Shown: piece after piece, positions 1-8,657 of the stretch
How the letters are laid out: every line of letters starts with the position of its first letter
Numbering within the stretch: the stretch's first letter is position 1
Assembly (NCBI GenBank): GCA_022496205.1
Contig: WTXD01000139.1
Span: 1-30,616, forward strand
Reading direction: 5' to 3'
Length of the DNA stretch: 30,616 bases
Origin: Gloeopeniophorella convolvens
Taxonomy: Eukaryota > Basidiomycota > Agaricomycetes > Russulales
The notes under the pieces: generated by a model
Databases searched by the model: none
The model's input: the letters and a program-made list of their open reading frames with translations, nothing else
Told to the model about the DNA's origin: nothing
Program-made: the position numbers and the translations under genes

Positions 1-341
1 GGGGTTTGAGGCCCCATAGAGTTCTTGATGATCAGAGTCCCAAAGAGGACGCGTGAAGTGTTTCATCTTGATCAAGGTTCTGGTTACTTTGGGACGAGTA
101 ATATGGCCATTCTGAGAGATCCCTAGTCCGGGATCTTGGGGGTATTTCAGGGTTAATGGGCCATTAGGGAGTAGGGCGAGGAATGGGGGTAAGGGGTCAC
201 GTGATGCATTTCGACTTGTAGTCGAAATGTGAGTGGTACACGTCGCATTGTGAGTGACGCATAAGGTATTCACTAGTAGGGCTGAGTTCACTTGAGTGTT
301 CTGAGCATCTTAACCTCCTTGAAGCCCTAGTGTTCGTGACA
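1..341 (-). mobile_element. Partial LTR of an LTR retrotransposon, minus orientation
   Basis: This stretch is the reverse complement of 29456-29797, with scattered substitutions. Its 5' terminus is at 341, where the plus strand reads TGACA, the complement of the TGTCA that opens the right-hand copy. The remaining half of the repeat and any element body lie left of the window. A near-perfect hairpin (CATTTCGACT at 207-216, AGTCGAAATG at 220-229) is inside it. Whether it is a solo LTR or the end of a full element cannot be seen. Confidence 0.85.
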
Positions 342-432
342 CATGGGGGTTACGCTACAACTGCAACTATTCTTGCTACCAGCAACACCTGTCGCTGACT
401 GCTCTGCAATGACAGTGTAAATCATCGCAACT

Positions 433-1803
433 ATGCCAACTCCGTCCAGCAACGCCACCCCAGTCCAGGGGAACACTCCTCTTCCACCAGCGCAAGGCGC
501 AACTGGCACCACATCCATTTCCCAAAATGTTGCCACCATTCACCAGCAAAACTTCGCTTTCGTCATGCCCTCTTTCCTGCGCATTCCAGAGCTGGAAGAG
601 ACAAACTGGGCGGCATGGAACCAAAAGTTCCTGTCTGCCCTTGGCATGAACGACTGTGCCATCCTCCTTGTCCACACCTCTCCCCCTGCCGGAACTGATC
701 CCGACAACTGGGAACTCATGACCCGCCGGGTTACTGCGTTCATGATGGGGTGCATCACCCCGGAAGTGTACTCGCAAGTCCCGGATGTCGAGTTTCCCTC
801 GGTCAAGGAGAAATATGACCAGTTGCGCGTCCTCTATGGTGGCAACACAGTCATGAGAGGCTGGAACTTGTGGCGTGAGTTCAATGCGTGGCGCATTGAC
901 GACTCCCAACCCCTTGGTCCGCAGATCAGGCATCTGAAGGAGTTGCGCAAGCAACTTGTGGAAGTTGGCCTTGGCAAGTCGGAACTTGAGGTTTGCCTCA
1001 CCCTTGTCGACGCTCTTGGTGGTACCAAGTACCAGGGGACTCAAGATGTCCTCTTGGCAACTCATGACCTCAAGACTTTCGTGCTCAAAGATATTGAGCC
1101 CCTAGTTCAAAACGCTGAAGAGATCAGGGAAGGTCCTGCTGGTGGTGCACTCAATGCCACCAGGAAGTTTTCTTCTGGCAAGAAAGCAGAACCCTTTGAT
1201 GGGGAATGCTTCTACTGTCACAAGAAAGGCCACAAAGCCGACACTCGCCACAAAAAAAAGGAGGACCTGAAGAAGAAGCATCGCGAGAAGAAGGAGGCAG
1301 ACAAGGGACAGAGTTCCGGAACTTCCGGAGCTGCTGGGAACTCGGGGGGAACTGGAGGGAACTCCAACAAGGCGGCCAACGTACTTGCTGCTGTAGATAC
1401 TTCTGCACATATCTCAGATGTGGAATCAGAAGTTGGAGTTTCCCTTTACTCGTTGGTTTCCTCCCGCTGGATGATGGACTCTGGCGCCACACACCATATA
1501 ACGCCACACTGTTCTGACTTCAAAGATTATACCCTATCAGCAGGCAGCATTAGCCTAGGGGATAAGTTGTCGGTTCACCAAGTTGGCTATGGCACCGTTG
1601 TCTTGCAGACTCCGGAAGAAAAGATCACGTTGTCGCATGTATTGCATGTTCCGGGTGTTTCAGGTCGCTTCCTGTCGACCAGAGCACTCACGCAACTCGG
1701 CGCAACTGTATCTTTTGGAGACTGTGGCTTTCAAATCGCTGTTAAGCAGCGTTGCATTGCAAAAGGGTACCTAGAGAACAACTTGTATTGGTTGGATTCT
1801 TAA
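433..1803 (+). pseudogene. Copia gag and aspartic protease segment
   Basis: The 456-residue open segment starts at the ATG at 433. It has a gag-like N-terminal half (LRIPELEETNWAAWNQKF near residue 50 is typical of Copia gag), then a zinc knuckle near residue 258 reading CFYCHKKGHKADTR. There the expected final Cys is Arg, so the CCHC knuckle is incomplete. A Lys/Glu-rich stretch follows, then the protease active site DSGATHH near residue 349. The segment ends at a TAA. The same frame continues beyond this stop to 1853 and, once the inserted LTR and one target-site copy are ignored, runs into the integrase, so the stop is a nonsense mutation rather than a natural end. Confidence 0.9.
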
Positions 1804-1853
1804 GTGCGGTCCCTTAGCATGCATGTACAGGATAGCGCAAGCTATGAAGTCTG

Positions 1854-2338
1854 TGTTGAAGCGCAGCAAAGGGTGGAGTGACAACTGAAGGACACAGAGT
1901 GACGCTCAGTCAGAGAAGGTCAAAAGACTGATACATTAGTGCAATACCTGAAGGACACAGAGTGACGCTACAAGGTAAGGTAAGCATAAGGTAGAAGTGA
2001 AAGGAGTGTAAGTGTACTTGCCTCAGTCAAAGAAGGTCAAAAGACTGAGGCTACAAAGGCGAAAGAGGAGGTCCTTTTATACAAGTAAGGAACGACAATA
2101 GTATGTGATAAACAATGCTTAGAAAGCCTAGGAGACCCACATGAAATGGAGTAAGAGTGGGTACCGGAGTACAGGGTGGGTCATGGAATGCCCTAGAATA
2201 GTCCAGAACATGGAAACGAATGTGGGGCTGAGCACAGCCTTAAGTCTAGAACATTATGTACACTAGATAAGATAGTCCTTGATCATTAGGTCCATATCTA
2301 ATCTAATCAGAGCGGCCAGGACACTGTTCGTCTCAACA
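1854..2338 (-). mobile_element. Antisense solo LTR inserted in the Copia pol region
   Basis: The reverse complement of this 485-bp block aligns along its length with the 3' LTR at 5298-5821. Both begin TGTTGAGACG, share GATTAGATTAGATA, GTTCTAG, CCATGACCCAC, TTTATCACAT, a TATA-like box and GTAGCCTCAGTC, and end TTCAACA. The copy is clearly diverged and belongs to a related subfamily. The 5-bp GTCTG occurs immediately before (1849-1853) and after (2339-2343), a perfect target-site duplication. No internal element sequence is present, so it is a solo LTR left by LTR-LTR recombination. Confidence 0.92.
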
Positions 2339-2343
2339 GTCTG

Positions 2344-3592
2344 GCATCAGCGGATGGGTCACCTAGCCTATGGTACCCTGGAACACTATGTAGAGCCTAC
2401 AGTTACTGGCTTTACTGTGAACAGTGCCTCGGAAGTCCCCGCAACTCCCTGTGTTGGCTGCCAACTTGGCAAGTCACACAGACAGGAGTTCCCCAGTTCT
2501 TACAAAAGGGCAACTCGTCCCTTTGAGGTCGTACATACAGACCTTGTAGGAAAAATGCAGACGCAGTCTCTCCAATGTCACTAGTACATTGCAACGTTCA
2601 TAGATGACTACAGCAGTCACGCTGTAGTGTACTACCTTAAAACCAAGGACGGATTCAGTAAAGCCCTTACTGAGTACTTGGCGTGGGGGGAAACCCAAAT
2701 GTCTAGTAAACTCAAGGTGCTACACTCCGACCGAGGTGGAGAATACATGAACGGTACTGTTGAGGACTTGCTGAAGCAGAGGGGGATAGAGCACTATACC
2801 ACGATGCCTCACTCATTGCAGCAAAATGGTAGAGCCAAGCGATTCAATCGCACAATCATGGATAAGGCACTCGCAATGCTTCATGCAAGTGGTCTTTCCA
2901 ACGGCTTTTGGGAATATGCAGTAGCAACTGCGGTACATGTCTACAACCGTTCCCCTATCAGACGTCTGCAATGGCGCACACCTGTTGAGCTCTGGGGACT
3001 TAGTCACCCCCTGGATGTCTCATACTTCCGCATTTTTGGATGCAGGGCATATGTACATGTCCCTAAGGATGGACGGAAGAAGCTGGATGCTAAGGCATTC
3101 CCAGCAACATTCATCGGGTACGAGCCTGGTAGTAAAGGATACCGGCTTTGGAATGGGTGTACCCACTCAGTCGTAGTATCTCGCGATATGATATTCAATG
3201 AAACTGTCTTCCCTTCCAGGCAGGCTGTTGAGCCAGCACCTGCCACAGATGTCCCACCACCCTTTGAACCTTTTTATGTGGAGGTTCCCTACGTCGTCCC
3301 GGCTGTAGTGGAGGCACAAAACGCAAGGCCTCCCATGCCACCAGTACCACCACCTGCTCCCTCTCCACCTTCTACGCCAAAGAAGGAGCAGAAACAAGAC
3401 CCATCAGCATTTGTAACACCACCCACTCGCCCACGCAGCGCACCATCTACCCCTACAAGAGTTCCGGTCGGAAGAGAACTTGCCAATCCGGAAGAAGAGT
3501 CTTCCCCTCCTGAAACTCCCACTCCTTCTAGACGTCCTTCCCCCACTCCTGAACCAGAGGGGGACATGGCCACGCGGCAGGACATTCTTTAG
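2344..3592 (+). pseudogene. Copia integrase segment, catalytic Glu replaced by Lys
   Basis: The GAG-pre-integrase motif WHQRMGHL begins at the inserted LTR's target site, followed by CVGCQLGK and the integrase core (HTDLVG, FIDDYS, LHSDRGGEY). An in-frame TAG at 2582-2584 interrupts it. In Copia integrases the third catalytic residue lies in a QQNG-A-ERFNRT context, 35 residues after the second Asp. Here it reads QQNGRAKRFNRT, with AAG (Lys) at 2837-2839 at exactly that spacing, so the enzyme would be inactive. A Pro-rich linker follows, ending at the in-frame TAG at 3590-3592. Confidence 0.9.
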
Positions 3593-5343
3593 GAGATTGC
3601 TGGAGTTCGGCGCAGCACTAGAGTTAGCAGGCCTAATCCACACTATGCCAACCCTAATAATGCTGCCTGGAATCTGAGAACCGGAAGACTCAGAACTCTA
3701 CAGTTACTTGCGGTCGCAATTGGTGCAGACCCTGTAACTTTTGCAGAAGCAATGCAGTCTGCAAATGCGCAAGAGTGGCTAGAGGCGTGTCAATATGAAA
3801 TGGATGCGCTCTCTAAGAATGGTACTTGGGAGTTAGTTGATCTCCCTGCTGGTCGCAAGATAGTAAAATCAAAATGGGTCTTTAAGCTCAAAGCGGATGG
3901 TCGCTATAGAGCTTGGTTGGTCGCAAAGGGATTTACACAAGTCCCTGGGATCAATTACGACGAAACATTTTCTCCAGTTGCCCGGTTTGAGTCTCTTAGA
4001 CTTCTCCTTGCATTGGCCGCGCAGGAAGATTGGGAAATACACCAGATGGACGTCAAGTCGGCGTTCCTTCATAGGGAACTGGATGAGGAAATCTATATGG
4101 AGCAGCCTCATGGTTTCATCATCGTAGGACAGGAGGGCAAAGTCTGTCGCCTGTTAAAGGCCATCTATGGTCTCAAACAAGCCTCCCGCACATGGAACTT
4201 GCAGTTCCATGGAGTTCTGGTGGAACTCGGCTTTAAGTGGATGTACTCTGATGCAGGAGTATATGTGCTCTATCGTTCAGAGAATGGCACAAAGTTATAT
4301 GTTGTCATTATACTCTATGTGGACGATATCACACTCATGGGGAATTCCCTTGTGAAAGTCATCAGGATTAAAACCCTGTTGAGCAAGCGCTATGAAATGA
4401 CGGATTTGGGAGAAATCCAGTCATACCTGGGCATTCGCATCACTCACGATCATTCCAGAAGGCGCATCGAGATTGACCAAACTGGTTATATCTTGAGTAA
4501 AGTTGCTCAGTTTGACTTGCGGAGCACAAAAACGCCCGCAACTCCCTTGCCAGCCGGTGCCGACATGCACCTTGTAAAATATACAGGTGAAGCAACTATT
4601 GCGGAACAAGGATACTTCCAGTCCTTGATCGGCAGTTTGCTGTACTGCAACTCGGAACTCGTCCAGATATCTCTTTTGCGGTGGGGAGACTGGCGCAATA
4701 CGCCGCAAATCCCTCTAAAGACCATATAAGGCTAGCAAATTATGTTATGGCGTATCTTAATGGTACTGCAGACTATGCGCTATGCTATAATGGCACGTCG
4801 AAGAGTTGGCTTAGCGGCTACTCTGATTCCTCTCTGGCAGACCAGCCAGACGATTACCACTCTACGTCCAGTTATGTATTCTTGCTATGCAATGGTGCAA
4901 TCTCTTGGTCTTCGCGCAAGCAAAAGACTATTGCCCAGAGTACTACACATGCAGAGTACATGGCCATGACTGATGCCTCTAACCAGGCTCAGTGGTATCG
5001 GAGCTTCTTCATGGAGCTTGAGTACGACATTGAGGATCCCGCGATCCCACTTCACGGTGATAATAAAGGTGCCATTGATTTGGCGTTAAATCCTGTCACT
5101 GGGAAGCGATCCAAACATATTGCTATCAAGCATCATGTTATACGGGAATATGTTGAACAAGGTGTCATTGAATTGGTGCGCACTCGCACTGAGGACATGG
5201 TCGCCGACGGCTTCACAAAATCCCTGCCAAAGGATAACCTGTGGCTGCTCAATGAGCGCATGGGCATTGTAGTGAGACAGTCTGGATCATGGGGGGATGT
5301 TGAGACGGACAGGACTCAGGACAGGAAGGACGTCTCTGATTAG
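3593..5343 (+). pseudogene. Copia reverse transcriptase and RNase H segment, frameshifted
   Basis: Reading continues in the integrase frame from 3593. The RT_Ty1 domain shows the early motif NGTWELVDLP, the palm motif QMDVKSAFLHREL and the catalytic YVDD near 4315-4326. Near 4650 a one-base difference shifts the frame: the downstream PDISFAVGRLAQYAANPSK motif continues in the next frame up to 5343. The RNase H part has GYSDSSLAD, SRKQKTIAQST-HAEY and HGDNKGAI, with the SKHI-IKHH-IRE block before the end. Transcription would be from the missing 5' LTR. Confidence 0.92.
5289..5297 (+). other. Polypurine tract of the Copia element
   Basis: The purine-rich run ATGGGGGGA directly precedes the TGTTGAG that opens the 3' LTR. 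This is the usual position of the plus-strand primer. It lies inside the last codons of the RNase H frame, so coding and LTR sequence overlap to 5343. Confidence 0.7.
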
Positions 5344-5821
5344 ATTAGATAAGGGACTCGGTGATCTGCGAGCTATCTGATCTACAATGTATATGACATC
5401 ATTATGTTCTAGCCCCTAAGGCTGTACCTACTTTCGTTCCTGTTCTAGATTCTTCCGGGCCCTTCCATGACCCACATGCAGTTCCGGGTTGACCCACCTG
5501 CAGTTCCAGTCGACCCACTTTAGTTCCGCTTTCACATGGGTCTCTGGTTATCACATGTTGCTGTTGTTTATCACATGCAAACCACACTCCTTTTGTGTAT
5601 ATAAAGGACACTGTTTTGCCCTTGTAGCCTCAGTCTGTTGACTTCACTGACTGAGGCAAGTACTTTACTTCCGGAACTTCCGGACTTGCCTTACCTAGTT
5701 ACTTTAGCTTTGCTCTTGCTTGCCTAGGTATTGCGCCAATGACATTAAGTCTGTTGACTTCACTGACTGAGCTTTGCTCTTGCTTGCCTAGTTGGCACCC
5801 TGTTTCTGCTGTGCTTCAACA
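5298..5821 (+). mobile_element. 3' LTR of the Copia element
   Basis: The 524-bp repeat opens TGTTGA and closes TCAACA, a 6-bp perfect inverted terminus, and it follows the polypurine tract. A TATA box (TATATAAA near 5598-5605) lies upstream of a hairpin with stems CCTCAGTC (5628-5635) and GACTGAGG (5649-5656). The hairpin core recurs at about 5748-5771. The antisense solo LTR at 1854-2338 supports these ends independently. Confidence 0.9.
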
Positions 5822-6074
5822 GTGGGCTGCCGCTCACCCAGATGACTGGGCATAGCACGTCGACGTGCACTAGCAACACGTAGAGTACATTGGTTAGCCC
5901 CATGTATATGTCCAAAAAGCCACAACATATTGAATCACACTAACCCACGATGCGCCCCCATTTCAGTGTTATGTTGTAGATTTAGTAGTTTACATCAAAA
6001 ACAGCAATTACTGGCTATTATAGATGAATCCAGGCCCTAAACCAGCCCTCAATGCAAGAAATCGGGCAACTTTG

Positions 6075-6162
6075 AGAGGGGTCCAATTTTCTGATAGCAG
6101 AGACCCGGACCGGACTAACTACCTAACCCCCGGTGCCGGGTTGCCGGCCCGATACCCCCTTG
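6075..6162 (+). repeat. Orphan terminus related to the right end of the 22.3-28.6 kb DNA transposon
   Basis: These 88 bp align with 28521-28609 in the same orientation. Shared blocks include TTTCTGATAG, GGAC-AACTAACTACCTAAC, a CCGG-rich stretch and the terminal CCCCCTTG. No second terminus is seen between the Copia LTR and this point, so it is a truncated relic or one end of a badly decayed non-autonomous copy. Confidence 0.7.
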
Positions 6163-7282
6163 GTTGTGATTCATCGGTCACGGGGCTGGCAGTGTACTGT
6201 TTCGGTCCTCCTTCAAGCTGTCGCCCCTGCTTCCAGTGACACATAATACTGCCCAGCGGTGCACCCCATTCGACATACACGGGAGTGGGCAGCTACAGAC
6301 AGACAAATTCCATGCTCGATCGATCTTATTTGCGTGAGAGAAGCACTTATGGAGGCCACGAAAAGTTTTTATCCTCGATCGATCAGGTACACACAGTACC
6401 TGGGCGATAGAGTGGTGAGAAAGGCCCTTGTACGCGGACGGAAATGGTACAGAGTCGGGCGGCAGTGGCGCCGTGAGGCAGGACGAGGCTCTCCGGACCG
6501 CTGGGAAGTCCCGTTGCCCGAACACAGAACTACTTATGTTGCTCAACGCACCTGTGTGCGCAAGGCCCGTACAAGAACACTTCCAGGACACCACCCGACT
6601 TTGTGGCCCTCGCATGCGCCTACTGCACCCCAGTCCCTCTTGGCACCCCAGCCTTCAGCTTCAGTGACGACAAGACTGACCAGCGGTGCATCACATGTCC
6701 ACCAGTTAAGTTGGTCATAAGTGATTTATTTATTCTTTCGATCACAGCTGTCCATTCCCTGCCTCCATAAGCACTAGGAGTAAATGACAAGTTGCGTTCC
6801 TAGCTGGTAATCGGCGGTGGATTAGTGAGGCTCATCGGCGGAGATCAGAGGTCATCACGTTGGAGCGCACCAGCTTTGATCCAAAGTACCCCCCTCACTC
6901 ACTGGTTCATCGCTGTGCGCCAGTCTTCATATAACCACGCATGACATGTTGCTCAGTAAAGCAATTTCGTCGCATCGTGTGGTAGCGCTGTGTCATGGAC
7001 TCTTGCTTACACTCCATCATGTATGTATTCTCGTTACCAGAGGGGTGATTCGAAGCTGACCTCAGGGGTTTCTGTAGTCTCAGTTCCAGCCGTTGCAGAG
7101 CCGATCCGAGCTCCGCTCATGGATTGCATTCAGGTTCGGCATCAGGCCACTCCTTGATTGCGCAACCATATTTTCGTAACGTCCCAGAGACCGCCCCGGT
7201 CCTGACGATGGCTTGGGCCACCTGACTGATAGCTTACGGAGGCCTTTGTCCCTGTGAAGCACGCGGTGATGTCTCCAAGACA
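6163..7282. other. Intergenic, no gene supported
   Basis: Open frames here are short, lack recognisable motifs and do not join into a spliced model. The word CTCGATCGATC occurs twice, near 6314 and 6376. The far right part is the upstream region of the repeat precursor gene. Confidence 0.6.
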
Positions 7283-7289
7283 TATAAAA
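7283..7289 (+). promoter_or_regulatory. TATA box of the repeat-precursor gene
   Basis: TATAAAA lies about 100 bp before the ATG at 7383. The leader between them is pyrimidine-rich in its second half and has no ATG. This is a strong, conventional fungal core promoter for a small, highly expressed secreted peptide gene. Confidence 0.7.
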
Positions 7290-7382
7290 GCTCAGAGAGA
7301 GAAGCCCTGCTTCCCCAGTACAGCTCCCATCGTTGTGCGTCTTCGAAAACCTCTTCGATACACCGTTCAGCTCCTCGCATCC

Positions 7383-7718
7383 ATGCGTCTTCTGTCTCTG
7401 CTCATCGTCTGCCTGGCAGTCGTCGTCAATGCGTCTCCAATCCAGGGCAATGACGGTATTTATTTCGTCCAGTCTCCTTAAGTGGCTTACCTGACATCTG
7501 TAACCTCAGTGCTGGGTCATATCGCGCGTACGCCCCAGTCCCAGAAGGGTGCTGACTGGAGGCGCACCGCTGAGGACATCAAGCGCGACCCCCAGTCCCA
7601 GAAGGGTGCTGACTGGAGGCGCACCGCTGAGGACATCAAGCGCGACCCCCAGTCCCAGAAGGGTGCTGACTGGAGGCGCACCGCTGAGGATATCAAGCGC
7701 GATGACTTGCTGGACTGA
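7383..7718 (+). CDS. Secreted Kex2-processed repeat precursor peptide, candidate RiPP precursor
   Basis: Two exons, 7383-7455 and 7510-7718, are joined by a 54-bp GT..AG intron in phase 1 and give 93 residues. Residues 1-17 form a signal peptide (MRLLSLLIVCLAVVVNA, likely cleaved after Ala17). A short pro-region SPIQGNDVLGHIAR follows. Three tandem repeats come next, the second and third being DPQSQKGADWRRTAEDIKR and the first starting Thr instead of Asp, and then the tail DDLLD. Each repeat ends in Lys-Arg, a Kex2 site; the pro-region ends in Ala-Arg at the matching position. Trp-Arg-Arg inside each unit is a second dibasic site. Trp is the only aromatic residue in the repeats. The layout matches fungal Kex2-processed repeat proteins and ustiloxin/dikaritin precursors. 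No CaaX end is present, so it is not a basidiomycete mating pheromone. The mature product is an inference. Confidence 0.85.
7530..7700 (+). repeat. Three 57-bp tandem repeats in the precursor gene
   Basis: Copies lie at 7530-7586, 7587-7643 and 7644-7700. Copies 2 and 3 differ by one synonymous base (GAC versus GAT for the Asp of EDIKR). Copy 1 differs from copy 2 only in its first codon (ACG instead of GAC). Such uniformity, including third positions, points to recent unit duplication or gene conversion. Confidence 0.97.
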
Positions 7719-8657
7719 GCAGTGTATTAGCCGTGCGTACACTCATGTCTGTCCTTGGTTTGTCCCCGCTCGATTGTGCTGATAAGGAATGTAGGTAGAG
7801 ACGGATCCGACGATGCTCTAGCCAATGTGTTGATGATGGTATCCTGACGGTAGATGTAGGACGGCTCATGTATCGTTTGCTCTTGTGTCCCTGTGGATGG
7901 CGTTCCGTCCTTAGTGCATAGAAGCAGCTAGTATACATGGAGTATGTATAAACACACGTATTTCTGATGTATTCAGTGGCCGAAAGTTTGATGCGCTCGA
8001 CCTCAAGAAAGGAACCGGCGGACGTGCGCTGCATGCAGCGTACCGTCACTACCATGACAGTATCGCCATTCCCTTTAGTGGATTTGTAACATGGTCCTGT
8101 CAGCCGATTGGAGCCTTCAAGGCGGCGAGATCGCGAACTGGGGAGCCATTGAGTGCATTGCTAGTCACTCGAGTGTCCACGTGTACGAATCAATTCAGTT
8201 CGTACATCATAGGCAGGAAGCTGCGGGTGGGTGGGGCATATTGATGAGGCCGCGGAGACGACTGGAATGGCAAGGCATCGAAGGCAAGGGCCCAATGGGC
8301 TAGCTGGCAATACGAACAAAAGCGGCCCGCAGACGACACCGACACCGACAACCAGTATTACAGTGATGTTAGAAGAGCTGACTGTCATGACCAAGCGAGC
8401 AGACGAGCAAAACAAGCAAGCGTCCAGTGTGAGGACCCAAGAACAAAACGCACCACAGCGTGCGCACACCGCGCATCGTAAGCAACGAACAGAACAGGAA
8501 AAGCGGGAATTTGAGGGGAAATCTGAATCGGTTGTCATCATAAGTGAAGTCAAGTGAAGCCAATGCATGCAGAGCGCGATAATACGTATGTATGTATGTA
8601 TGTATGTATGTAGTCGTAGGTTATCAAAGCACGGAAACGCAACAGACATGAGAGCCA
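7719..8657. other. Intergenic between convergent genes, with a GTAT microsatellite
   Basis: This stretch holds the 3' side of the precursor gene and of the Barentsz-like gene. A run of about seven GTAT units lies at 8586-8613. An open frame at 8231-8557 has low complexity and no recognisable domain, and I do not call it a gene. Confidence 0.6.

Larger units (their letters stand above)
342..5821 (+). mobile_element. Degenerate Ty1/Copia-type LTR retrotransposon lacking a visible 5' LTR
   Basis: The internal region reads gag, aspartic protease, integrase, reverse transcriptase and RNase H in the Copia order, followed by a polypurine tract (5289-5297) and a 3' LTR. No matching 5' LTR precedes the gag start: the 91 bp at 342-432 run straight into the other family's LTR at 341. 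The 5' LTR has either been lost or separated by that insertion. Stops at 1801-1803, 2582-2584 and 3590-3592, a frameshift near 4650 and an antisense LTR at 1854-2338 show that it is dead. Confidence 0.93.

Noticed and set aside
6178..6615. Minus-strand 145-codon open frame
   Set aside because: No motif, overlaps another open frame on the other strand, and sits in repeat-derived DNA.
7530..7700. CRISPR-like array
   Set aside because: The 57-bp repeats are head-to-tail without spacers and are in frame within a coding exon.
7383..7718. Mating pheromone precursor
   Set aside because: Basidiomycete lipopeptide pheromone precursors end in a CaaX box and lack a signal peptide. This protein has a signal peptide, tandem Kex2 repeats and ends in DDLLD.
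8231..8557. Plus-strand 108-codon open frame
   Set aside because: Polar low-complexity sequence without domain, start context or splice partner; it lies in the 3' region between convergent genes.
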